Part shown: piece by piece, positions 7,330-14,384 of the stretch
Position numbering within the stretch: the stretch's first letter is position 1
Layout of the letters: every line of letters begins with the position of its first letter
Position numbers and translations under genes: made by a program
From: Myxococcales bacterium
GTDB lineage: Bacteria; Myxococcota; Polyangia; Fen-1088
Length of the DNA: 17,683 nt
NCBI GenBank assembly: GCA_003159055.1
Contig: PMLH01000613.1
Span: 1 to 17,683 of the forward strand
Direction of reading: 5' to 3'
Notes under the pieces: generated by a model
Told to the model about the DNA's origin: nothing
The model's database searches: none
Seen by the model: only the letters and a program-made list of their open reading frames with translations

Positions 7330-7710
7330 ATGTACCAAGCAAGCATCGCGAGCAACGGCAACCGTACCTACCACGCGGCCACGGCAAACCTCACCTTCGA
7401 CATGGGCGCCGACGGCAAGTGCGCGAGCCCGGTCCACGTGCTTCTCGCCAGCCTCTGCGGATGCATCGGGCACTACGTCGAGCTCTTTCTCAGCCAATCG
7501 AGCTGCAGTTTCGAGTCGTTCGAGGTCAGCGCGAGCTGCACGCCTCCCACCGACAGTCACGACTTGGGTTTCATCGATCTCGTCATTCGGGTTCGAGGTG
7601 AGGAGCTGAGCGCTCTCGCCCAAGCGGAGCTCTGCAGCTTCGTGACCCGGTGCCGCGTCTACGGCTCGCTTGATGCCGGCTCGCGCGTGAGAATCTCCGT
7701 GGCCCGGTAG
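7330..7710 (+). CDS. OsmC family protein
   Basis: A 126-residue OsmC/Ohr-family protein. These are thiol peroxidases that reduce organic hydroperoxides with a Cys pair. The first Cys lies in SPVHVLLASLCGC (33-45), matching the family's PxxLLLAALxGC, with Cys45 as the aligned residue. The second Cys is Cys108 in TRCRVYGSL (family CPVxxxL). Extra cysteines at 43, 59, 70 and 102 are unusual. Length is a little short of Ohr (about 140). Strong Shine-Dalgarno AAGGAG (7319-7324) six bases before the ATG. Divergent from the MocR gene, so MocR is the likely regulator. General OsmC versus Ohr function cannot be settled from sequence. Confidence 0.88.
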   Translation: MYQASIASNGNRTYHAATANLTFDMGADGKCASPVHVLLASLCGCIGHYVELFLSQSSCSFESFEVSASCTPPTDSHDLGFIDLVIRVRGEELSALAQAELCSFVTRCRVYGSLDAGSRVRISVAR

Positions 7711-8354
7711 GTGCGTCCTTCAAGGAGTTGATGAACTGGACCGACACGAGATTGACCAGCGCAATGCCAGCGCCCATTACGAAGACCATCTCATAACCCC
7801 ACTTGGACCAGATCACGCCGCCCAGCAGCGCAATGGTGATGGAAAATACATGGTCCAGGGAAACCGACATGGTCAGGGTGGGGGTGACGTGACCGGAATG
7901 GACGGCGATCTTCTTGAGATAGGTTGAGCGCGCCATGTTCACCGACATGAGCAATTGGTCGGCAACAAAGCAAATGGACGCAATGAGGAAGGCGGTGCGC
8001 TCCGAGAATAAATTGCGGGAAAAGCCGTATCCGCCGCAAACCAGCACCAGGCACGCGGCTTCGAGCGCCAGCACGTTCTTTTCACCGAACTTGTCAATCG
8101 CCCGGCCAAGCAGCGGCTGGAAGAGGATGCCAGCGATGCCCGCCACCGTGAGCAGCGTCGCCAGCATGGCGGTCGGCTGATGAAAGACCGTCACCAGCAC
8201 CCACGGCAGGTCCACGGGCGCTGGCAATGCAAAGCTCAATGCTTGCCTCGCGACAACTGCGCAGCGCCGCCAGGTTCCGGGGCGAGACCTCGCCAGCGCT
8301 GGAAAAGAGCGTTCCGTCGAGGTCGAGAACCACGAGAGCGGGTAGGTCTTCCAT
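7711..8354 (-). pseudogene. Cof-type HAD phosphatase N-terminus fused out of frame to the C-terminal half of an MFS transporter
   Basis: From ATG 8354 the frame reads a Cof-type HAD start: LVVLDLDGTLFSSAGEVSPR (motif I DxDGT), then LAALRSCREASIELCIASAR, which is the motif II strand that should continue as ASARP. Around 8220 the similarity ends, and in the next frame the second half of an MFS permease begins: GILFQPLLGRAIDKFGEKN (cytoplasmic loop motif), about six hydrophobic helices and the final helix up to about VQFINSLKD near 7720. The N-terminal six helices are missing and its natural stop is lost where it meets the 3' end of osmC. So the locus is a deletion junction of two genes, and neither product can be functional. 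Confidence 0.7.
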
Positions 8355-8428
8355 CGCGTCTTGTAGCAAACGAGATGGATGGAAATCAAGCGGGCTTGGA
8401 TTGTTCGTGTGTTGGGACGACATCAACT

Positions 8429-8476
8429 GTTGCTGGAGCAACTATCTGCTGGTGGAGTGCTGCATTTTCAACATCC
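8429..8476. repeat. 48-bp dispersed repeat, copy 2
   Basis: Partner of 5490-5537 (40 of 48 identical, same orientation). This copy lies between two HAD phosphatase remnants, close to where both were broken, which makes a role in the rearrangement plausible but unproven. Seven of the eight differences change only the first or third base of a codon in either of two possible frames (one per strand), so a coding origin cannot be excluded. Confidence 0.6.
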
Positions 8477-8497
8477 GCTGGAATGCGCTGGCGTCCT

Positions 8498-8670
8498 AGA
8501 CGACGTGGGCCGTCGTGACATGCCAATTGTCCGACGGATGACCTCTGGGCTGGCGAGTGGCAATCGCAGCTCACGCAAGGATGCGTTCACGCACTCGATC
8601 ACCCGGCGGATGAATCCGCGAGGGTGTAGTCGAAGTCGAATAGAATCGGGCTGAATTTCACGACGGTCAT
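8498..8670 (-). pseudogene. HAD hydrolase N-terminus with single-base deletion, truncated
   Basis: ATG 8670 is one base beyond the stop of the upstream HAD gene (TGATATG), so this was the third cistron of the aroB-like operon. It reads MTVVKFSPILFDFDYTLADS with HAD motif I (DFDYT, with both Asp). The frame then stops at 8599-8601. One base added to the run of G (plus-strand C) at 8602-8604 restores VIECVNASLRELRLP and EVIRRTIGMS, the usual phosphoglycolate-phosphatase-like cap start. About 15 residues further the similarity ends at a junction near 8500. So this gene is broken by a 1-bp deletion and a truncation. Confidence 0.7.
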
Positions 8671-8671
8671 A

Positions 8672-9424
8672 TCAATCGCCAGGCATCGCCTTCGGGCTCG
8701 ACCGGCACGCCCAAGCTTTGGGAATTTCGGCGAGGGAGTGAATGACGGCGCCCTGGCCGTACTGAGGGACGAAGCCGTCACGGTCGATGAGCACGGAAAA
8801 AAGGCCGGCCGAGTTGGCGCCGACCACGTCCTTCGACTCGTTACCGACGTAGATCATCTCGGCGGGCCGAACCGCGAGGGCCCTGGCAAGGGCCAGAAAG
8901 CCGCGCGGATTGGGTTTTCGGAAGCCGACATCGACAGACGTGAATAGGACATCAATGAGTGAGTCGATGCCGACGTTGGCGAGACCGTTCTGGACGAATG
9001 GCCGGGGCATGCCGTACGCAACATCAGTGAGTACTCCGATTTTGAGGCCCCACTGGCGCAATCTTGCGAGGGTTTGGTGTGTTTCCGGGTAGACGATGAG
9101 GTTCTGTTGGAAGAAGCGGAAGAACGCTTCGACGGCCGTCTGGAGTTGTTCGGCTGAGAGCCACCAGGCCTCAAGGACGCGGCGGAAGATGTGTTCTGCG
9201 GCGACCTCCTCGGCCCGAGAGTTGATCCGGGTGTTGTACTCGGCGAGAAGGGCTTCGGCGGTGGCGAATTGGGCAAAGGTGGGGGAACCGCCACAGGCAT
9301 CGGCCACGTTGGAGAGGGCCGCGCGATAGAGCGATTCCCAGCTTGGCGGAATGTCGCGGTAGGTGAGCAGGGTTTCTCCGAGATCGAACGCGATGGCGCG
9401 AATGCCACGCGGGTAGCCTTTCAC
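8672..9424 (-). CDS. HAD family hydrolase
   Basis: A 250-residue haloacid-dehalogenase-superfamily protein, most likely a small-molecule phosphatase. Motif I is FDLGETLL with nucleophile Asp14; the +2 position, usually the acid/base Asp, is Gly16, as in a subset of HADs. Motif II is VLTDVAYG (Thr133), motif III is FRKPNP (Lys170), and motif IV is YVGNESKDVVGANSAG (Asn195 and Asp199). A helical C1 cap lies at about 25-110. Two starts are possible: ATG 9457, which overlaps the aroB stop by eight bases, and GTG 9424, which has GGAG six bases upstream; GTG is preferred on the ribosome-site evidence. Second gene of the aroB-like operon; a phosphatase acting on the cyclase product or a precursor would make sense. 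Confidence 0.88.
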   Translation of the reverse strand: MKGYPRGIRAIAFDLGETLLTYRDIPPSWESLYRAALSNVADACGGSPTFAQFATAEALLAEYNTRINSRAEEVAAEHIFRRVLEAWWLSAEQLQTAVEAFFRFFQQNLIVYPETHQTLARLRQWGLKIGVLTDVAYGMPRPFVQNGLANVGIDSLIDVLFTSVDVGFRKPNPRGFLALARALAVRPAEMIYVGNESKDVVGANSAGLFSVLIDRDGFVPQYGQGAVIHSLAEIPKAWACRSSPKAMPGD

Positions 9425-9449
9425 ACGTGAGTCTCCGTTTGTCGGCCCT

Positions 9450-10613
9450 TCAGCCATACGATTCTGCGAGGGCCGTCGCCAACTCGTCCTCGCCGACGGT
9501 GCGCGACCAGTCGCCATTGGGGAAGTGGACCATCTTCCCGATGGATTCCTGAAATACGAATCGAATGGCGTTGCGTCGCGACTTCTTATCGGTGTGCATT
9601 TTCTCGATGAGCTGCCCAGCGGGAATGGCACGTGGGATCTTCGTGGGCAACCCGATGCGTGCAAGCAGTCGCTCCACGCGGGCCAGTTCCTCTCCGGTCA
9701 CGTACCCGAATCGGCTGCCGAGGCGAAGCTGGAACATCAGACCTATGGCCACGGCCTCACCGTGGGACAGCGAAAAGTTTGCCAGGGGTTCCAGCGCCCG
9801 CCCGAGGGTGTGGCCAAGGTTGAGGACTTGCCGAAAGTTCGTCTCGTGGACGTCCTCGACCACGACGTGGGATTTGATCTCGCAGTTCTTGGTGGCAATG
9901 TGTGCTGCCACGGTGGGATCGATGGCGCCACCGGTAGCTGTTGCCGGCAACAGATGATCAAGGTGTTGTTCCAAGTACTGGAAGAAGGCGTAATCTCCCA
10001 AACAGGCGTGCTTGACTGTCTCCGCCAGCCCATTGCGGATTTCGGCCGGAGGCAATGTGCTCCAGGTGGCGGTGTCGATGTAAACCTTCCTCGGCTGGTG
10101 GAACAGGCCAATCAGGTTGGTGGCCACGGGCGTGTCCACTGCGGTCTTGCCGCCCACCGAAGCGTCCGCCGCGCCAAGCAGGGTCGTGGAATAGACCAGG
10201 AAGGGGATTCCGCGTGCGAACGTGCCGGCCACGAATCCCGCCAAATCCGAGACGACCCCGCCGCCAAGGGCGATGATCCCGCTGTCCCGGCCGAAGCGCG
10301 CGGCGATCAGCGCGTCCTCCAACGACGCCTTGGTTTCACGGGTTTTGTTCTGCTCGCCGGGGACGAAGTCGAAGATGGCCGTGTCGATGCCATCGCCCCG
10401 CAGTCGGCCCAGAAGTTTCTCGCCGTAACGTGCGCGCACCTTGCGGTCGGTGATGATGGCGATCCGACTCGCCCCGGGCAGGATATTCGCGCGGAGATCC
10501 CGGGGTACTTGCTGGAAAAGGTGCTCACCGATTTCGATGTCGTAGGACTCGTCGACGGTCCTCTGCAGCGGGACGCGGATCTTATTTCGACGGTCGCTTT
10601 CCACGGTTGGCAT
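9450..10613 (-). CDS. aroB: 3-dehydroquinate synthase-like sugar-phosphate cyclase
   Basis: A 387-residue member of the DHQ synthase/sugar-phosphate cyclase superfamily, which converts DAHP to 3-dehydroquinate in the shikimate pathway, or related sugar phosphates to carbocycles. NAD loop: ALGGGVVSDLAGFVAGTF (115-132). Substrate Lys in SVGGKT (152-157). Asn in ATNLIGLFHQP (164-174). Metal ligands Glu198 in GLAETVKHA, His268 in LNLGHTLGR and His284 in LSHGEAVA. Two departures from canonical AroB: the motif GHTxGHAxE reads GHTLGRALE, so the second His (His275 in the A. nidulans enzyme) is Arg272; and the IKYG segment is VKHA. ATG 10613 has a strong GGAAGG ribosome site and is preferred over upstream starts. 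First gene of an operon with two HAD genes. Plain AroB is the default; a variant cyclase is possible. Confidence 0.82.
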   Translation of the reverse strand: MPTVESDRRNKIRVPLQRTVDESYDIEIGEHLFQQVPRDLRANILPGASRIAIITDRKVRARYGEKLLGRLRGDGIDTAIFDFVPGEQNKTRETKASLEDALIAARFGRDSGIIALGGGVVSDLAGFVAGTFARGIPFLVYSTTLLGAADASVGGKTAVDTPVATNLIGLFHQPRKVYIDTATWSTLPPAEIRNGLAETVKHACLGDYAFFQYLEQHLDHLLPATATGGAIDPTVAAHIATKNCEIKSHVVVEDVHETNFRQVLNLGHTLGRALEPLANFSLSHGEAVAIGLMFQLRLGSRFGYVTGEELARVERLLARIGLPTKIPRAIPAGQLIEKMHTDKKSRRNAIRFVFQESIGKMVHFPNGDWSRTVGEDELATALAESYG

Positions 10614-10710
10614 TTCGAACCTTCCTTTCGTGTGTCGCGCAGCCAGTGGCTGACTGCAAGCTGCGAGCCAAGCCTTCGTCTCGCCGGGACGCGTGATCAG
10701 CAACATCCAT

Positions 10711-11184
10711 TCACTTGCACGTGTCCATCATGGTGGACAGAAGCGAAAACCGCCGCCGCGTAGACTCGCTGCTGGCCCCAGCGGATGGATGCGCTATATA
10801 GGCGGCCTGGTACTGCAATCCCAGGGCGACGGACGGCTTGATATCCTGTTCGCCATTCAGATTCTTGTAAAACGGTACCTGGCAGCGCGCAAATAGCCAA
10901 AAACTGCTAACCGCATTGAAGTACACGCCGGGTGCTGCCGAGAGAAGCAGGCCGCCGGTGTTGCCCTGGGTGCTGCTCGACGTGTCGCCGGCATCGGTGG
11001 TCTTGTCGACCCGGGCGAATCGCCCATCAAGGCCCAGATCCAGGGCGACGGTGGCCAGCGGCCGATACTGCCCGTGGACGCTCCACAAGGCGGCATCGCC
11101 GAACTTGTACTTGCTGCCATCGAAGTAGGACCCCGTGGTTCGAATTCGGTAGGACGAAAATGGAGGTTTCGGGAATCGTTCGGG
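10711..11184 (-). pseudogene. 5'-truncated outer-membrane beta-barrel protein
   Basis: A frame open from a TGA at 11185-11187 to a stop at 10711 with no plausible start. It reads the C-terminal third of an outer-membrane barrel: alternating strands such as YKFGDAALWSVHGQYRPL, ATVALDLGLDGRFA, GGLLLSAAPGVYFN, SFWLFARCQVPFYKNLNG and SVALGLQYQ. The pattern (PG, then a strand, then xPxYxxLNG, then a final GLQY strand) resembles porin/phenol-degradation-type transporter barrels. About two thirds of the gene and its signal peptide are missing, and a short extra tail follows the final strand. It lies between aroB and the MFS promoter region, apparently a leftover. The exact family is not certain. Confidence 0.55.
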
Positions 11185-11191
11185 TCAGAGG

Positions 11192-11222
11192 CTTGACATG
11201 AAGGCGTCCAGGATACTAGACA
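11192..11222 (+). promoter_or_regulatory. Promoter-like module upstream of the MFS gene, copy A
   Basis: TTGACA (11193-11198), an 18-base spacer and TAGACA (11217-11222) fit a sigma-70-type promoter. The spacer holds GTCCAGGATACTAGAC, an imperfect palindrome overlapping the putative -10. The same arrangement occurs at 14281-14311, so the module is shared rather than incidental. Transcription would start near 11229, leaving a leader of about 110 bases before the MFS start. Confidence 0.5.
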
Positions 11223-11338
11223 TGCGTCTCATTGCCTATGTCTGTCATCGGAGCCTCGTCACCCGAGATGCTGGCGAGCACCTCGACTTCCCCGAGGGAA
11301 GGGCTCCGCTTCGGCCTTGCGGGCGCGAAGACTGCCCA

Positions 11339-12604
11339 ATGATCCAAACCCTTGAATACGACCATCGAACCGCCCGCAAGATCACCCGCACCCTTTTCTT
11401 TTCCCAGTGCCTCAGCTCGGCCGGATTTGTCGCCGCGTTCACCGTGAATGCGCTTGTGGCGGTGGACATCACCGGAAAGCCGGCCATGGCGGGCGTTCCC
11501 GGGGGGATCTACGTGTCCGGCCAGGCCGCCGGTTCGCTGTTGTGGGGATACGCCATGGAACGGGCCGGAAGGCGCCTGGGCATCGCCGCGGGACAGGCGC
11601 TCGGCGTCGCGGGATCGGCACTCGCCGTCGCTGGCGTATTCCATCGGTCGTTGCTGCTCTTGCTGGCCGGCTTGTTCCTGTTTGGCCTGGCCAGGTCCGC
11701 GGTCGATCTGGGGCGGTTCGCCGCAGCGGAAATACACCCGCCCGGACAACGGGGTCGCGCGGTTTCACGGGTGGTGTTGGGAAGCACGGCAGGCGCCATC
11801 TTCGGACCGCTCCTCGTCGGACCGATGGCAAACCTGTCCTTGGGCGCGCGAAGCATGGGTTTGGCCGGAGCCTATCTCGCCAGCGGTGTGGCGTTGCTGG
11901 CGGCGGCTGTGTTGACTTTCGTCCGACTCCGACCGGACCCGAGGGATCTCGCCCGCGAATGGTTCGCCAGTGCATCGCCACCGGGGAAGGCCGCGAGCCT
12001 ACCAATTCGTGATCTGCTCCGCTGGCCGGGCGTGAGGGTGGCGATGACCACTTTGGCCTTCGCCCAAGTGGCGATGATGGTCCCTATGTCCATTACGTCG
12101 GTGCACATGAAGCATCACGCGCACGCGCTCGGTGCGGTTTCCTTTGTGATTTCCGCCCACACCTTGGGGATGTACGCGTTCTCGCTATGGTCCGGGAAGC
12201 TCACCGATAGGAAGGGCCGCGCGCCCGCGATCGCCGTCGGCGCGGTGGTCATGGCCCTGGCATGCGCCTGGGCCGGCCCCTCCACCGGCGTCTGGCCATT
12301 GATGGGGGCACTGTTCGCCCTGGGTCTCGGGTGGAACCTTGCTTATGTGGCGGGGTCGGCCTTGCTCTCCGATCAGCTTGGCCTTGGTGAGCGGTCCAAG
12401 ATGCAGGGCCTAAACGACCTGGTCATGAACCTGGCTTCCGGAACGGGCCAAATCGCCAGCGGACTTCTTGCCGCCCGGAGCGGTTATGCTGCCGTCTGCG
12501 CCGCAGCGGCTGGTGCGGCCTTCGTCCCGCTTGGGGCCGCGCTCTGGTGGCGACGTCAGCGACGGGAAGGGGCGTCCGAGATTGCGGATCGATCACCGGG
12601 ATGA
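11339..12604 (+). CDS. MFS transporter
   Basis: A 421-residue major facilitator with about 12 predicted membrane helices in two halves. The signature loop between helices 2 and 3 is GYAMERAGRRLG (cytoplasmic, DRxGRR-like), and its repeat in the second half is SGKLTDRKGRAP. A cytoplasmic linker lies around residues 205-240. No features identify the substrate; drug or metabolite efflux is the commonest role of such proteins. The reading frame runs from 11198, but ATG 11339 is preferred because the sequence before it lacks protein-like character and the first helix follows shortly after. Downstream, a purN remnant starts 33 bases after the stop on the same strand. Confidence 0.88.
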   Translation: MIQTLEYDHRTARKITRTLFFSQCLSSAGFVAAFTVNALVAVDITGKPAMAGVPGGIYVSGQAAGSLLWGYAMERAGRRLGIAAGQALGVAGSALAVAGVFHRSLLLLLAGLFLFGLARSAVDLGRFAAAEIHPPGQRGRAVSRVVLGSTAGAIFGPLLVGPMANLSLGARSMGLAGAYLASGVALLAAAVLTFVRLRPDPRDLAREWFASASPPGKAASLPIRDLLRWPGVRVAMTTLAFAQVAMMVPMSITSVHMKHHAHALGAVSFVISAHTLGMYAFSLWSGKLTDRKGRAPAIAVGAVVMALACAWAGPSTGVWPLMGALFALGLGWNLAYVAGSALLSDQLGLGERSKMQGLNDLVMNLASGTGQIASGLLAARSGYAAVCAAAAGAAFVPLGAALWWRRQRREGASEIADRSPG

Positions 12605-12636
12605 AGCTTCCTTCCGGACGAAGTATCCTCCAAGCC

Positions 12637-12849
12637 ATGAACATCGCAGTTCTCGCCTCGCACGAAGGGACCACGCTGCAGGCCATTTTCGACGCCTGCG
12701 GGGGCGGCGTGCTCGACGCCCGGGTTGCCATCGTGGTTTCCAATAACGCCGACGCGGGGGCTATTCGCCGGGCCCGCGCCGCGGCTATCGTCGCGCACGC
12801 GCACTTGTCGGGCAAGACGCATTCCGATGCACGGGAGGTTCATTGGTAG
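12637..12849 (+). pseudogene. Truncated PurN-like formyltransferase (N-terminal third only)
   Basis: Reads 70 codons from ATG 12637: MNIAVLASHEGTTLQAIFDA is the phosphate-binding start of phosphoribosylglycinamide formyltransferase, then VAIVVSNNADAGAIRRARAA (second strand) and HLSGKTHSDA. Normal length is ~190-210 residues, and the formyl-folate site (catalytic Asn, His and Asp, including the HPALLP region) is absent. The similarity stops at about residue 65, followed by a short tail to the TAG, next to the 3' end of the SagB gene. A deletion joined the two genes. The enzyme normally uses 10-formyl-tetrahydrofolate, the product of FolD, but this copy cannot work. Confidence 0.65.
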
Positions 12850-12868
12850 TGGCAGGGATGCCAAAGCG

Positions 12869-13633
12869 TCAGGGCAGCTTTCCCACCGTCGCGCAATACA
12901 CGGTCAGCTCGTCGCGGCCGTCGATGCCGATGGCAGCGTCGATCTTCGTCTGGTCGTAGGCGTCGATGGCGCAAACGCCGGCACCGATGGCGGTGGCCGC
13001 CAAATAGAGGTTCTGGCAGACGTGCCCCGCATCCAAAGCGATGAGCTTGTGGGACAGGAAGCCGTAGCGCCATTCCGTGCGGTAGGGGATCGCGGACCAA
13101 ACGAACACCACGGCGGCGCCGCGCCTCTGATTGTTGATGCCAGCGTCGATGCGTGCGCCCAAGTCGCCGGAGGCCGCGAGGAGCGCCAACTGGTGCTCGA
13201 TGGACAAATAGCGATAGAGCCCGACTTCCAGACCGGAAACGCGGTCCACGTAAAGGCAGGTTTCGAATGGATGACGGGCGCCACCCGACGGAACTGTTCG
13301 ACGGAGCGCCGTGCCCTCGCGGACGATTTCGTGCACACCCTGCGTGGCCCAAAGGAGAAACGAAAGCTCACCGAGACTGAGAGGGCTCGCCGAGTATTGT
13401 CGTTCGGTGCGGCGCCGGGTGATGGCTTCGGTCAGGGACAGGTTGCCGATGCCGTTCGCTTTCGGATCCGGCAGAGAGACCAGCGTCGCTCCCTCCGGCA
13501 CCGCCTTTTGCAACGCGGGTGCGGGCACGCCGCTCTTCTGGTCGTTCGCGCCGCTGCGCCACTCCTCCCAGCGGTCGGACTTGAGGAATGCGCGGCCTTC
13601 GCTTCTCCAGTTTTCGTCCTTCGATGTTCGCAT
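12869..13633 (-). CDS. SagB/ThcOx family flavin-dependent dehydrogenase
   Basis: A 254-residue FMN nitroreductase-fold protein of the SagB/ThcOx group, whose best known members oxidise azolines to azoles in RiPP synthesis; many others are stand-alone and uncharacterised. FMN phosphate-binding Arg region: TEAITRRRTERQYS (68-81, hallmark RRSxRxY). SGGARHPFETCLYV (116-129) is the SagB-specific loop, and HVCQNLYLAATAIGAGVCAI (204-223) is the C-terminal FMN-contact helix. Shine-Dalgarno GGAG lies seven bases before the ATG at 13633. No SagC/D-type cyclodehydratase or precursor gene is visible here, so a RiPP role is not supported by context. A C-rich short repeat lies elsewhere in the window (5490, 8429), but no link is shown. 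Confidence 0.85.
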   Translation of the reverse strand: MRTSKDENWRSEGRAFLKSDRWEEWRSGANDQKSGVPAPALQKAVPEGATLVSLPDPKANGIGNLSLTEAITRRRTERQYSASPLSLGELSFLLWATQGVHEIVREGTALRRTVPSGGARHPFETCLYVDRVSGLEVGLYRYLSIEHQLALLAASGDLGARIDAGINNQRRGAAVVFVWSAIPYRTEWRYGFLSHKLIALDAGHVCQNLYLAATAIGAGVCAIDAYDQTKIDAAIGIDGRDELTVYCATVGKLP

Positions 13634-13865
13634 CGGAAAACTCCAGGCTTCGAAGGGATCGTTACCACAATTGCCACGTGAGGTGGACGGCTCAAATTCC
13701 GACAGCACAAGAATGTTGCTAGTTGAACAGCCTCCGATCCAGCGCGGCTCGGCGAATCCGAATCCGGAACGAAAGACCCGCCGGGCAAGGGGTGCCCGCG
13801 AGGATCGATGCACGCTTTTTCCTGCTTGACCCGGTCGAGCCCTATCGGCCTGCCCCGGAGTTCGT
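13634..13865. other. Intergenic region between divergent SagB gene and methyltransferase fragment
   Basis: About 230 bases. It contains the SagB ribosome site and a stretch without recognisable genes; frames on both strands are short and unlike any family I know. The sequence around 13865 begins the Tam-like similarity without any plausible start. Confidence 0.4.
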
Positions 13866-14218
13866 GGCCGGGGATCCAAGTGCCGTTCAACTTCGATCAC
13901 CCGTCGCACGTGGTGGCCGCCTCCGTCGCGCGCAGCTTGTTCCCGCACGCATTCCTGACCCCGGCGCGCGAGCCCAGCACATTGCCGGTGGAGCGGTACG
14001 CGGAAATCCTGTTCCAGAATGGCTTTCCCGAGCACGTCGCCCGCGTCGAGGTCTACGGACACCCGTTGCCATCGGGAAACGACGTCGTCGAGTGGACCAA
14101 AGGCACCACCCTGACGGCCTACCAGGCGCGGCTGTCCGAGGAAGAATTTCGGAGTTTTCTCGACGAATACCGGCGCGCTCTGGTGGCTATCATCGGCGAA
14201 GCGGAGAAGGTTGCGTAG
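13866..14218 (+). pseudogene. C-terminal fragment of a trans-aconitate-methyltransferase-like protein
   Basis: Reads the C-terminal half of a Tam-type (trans-aconitate 2-methyltransferase) protein: QVPFNFDHPSHVVAA, ERYAEILFQNGFPEH, ARVEVYGHPLPSGNDVVEW, TKGTTLTAYQARLSEEEFRS and FLDEYRRALVAI. The VVEWxKGTxL and preceding YxHxLP segments are family hallmarks. The N-terminal SAM-binding half (GxGxG) is missing, and the C-terminus stops slightly early. There is no ribosome site or start upstream in the right place; the nearest ATG at 13808 gives an unrelated leader. Interpreted as a remnant of a deletion. Confidence 0.65.
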
Positions 14219-14281
14219 AGAGCGACGCCCTGTTCGCCAGCGCAGCGTTTGCCGGCGCCGGACGATTTCGTTCTGCCGAAC

Positions 14282-14311
14282 TTGACACTGGGGTGTCCAT
14301 GATACTAGACG
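14282..14311 (+). promoter_or_regulatory. Promoter-like module, copy B
   Basis: TTGACA (14282-14287), 18 bases and TAGACG (14306-14311), with GTCCATGATACTAGAC in the spacer and -10. Over positions 14281-14310 it matches copy A at 11192-11221 at all but the first seven spacer bases and one further base. It points to the plus-strand ribosome site at 14395, so it probably once served a gene now lost. Confidence 0.5.
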
Positions 14312-14384
14312 GATGTCTGACTTGCATGCCCCAATCTCGACCAACCCCCAAAAAGGTTACGTGCGACCCATCGTGGTCGGCCGT

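Noticed and set aside
9525..10763. A 412-codon plus-strand open frame across the aroB-like gene
   Set aside because: It is the antisense of a clear aroB-like gene with conserved motifs, and its product has no recognisable pattern. Long antisense frames are normal at this GC content.
13710..13740. A possible third copy of the 48-bp repeat (GAATGTTGC, then LLVE in one frame)
   Set aside because: Only about nine contiguous bases match and the alignment fails after that. This level of match is expected by chance in 17 kb.
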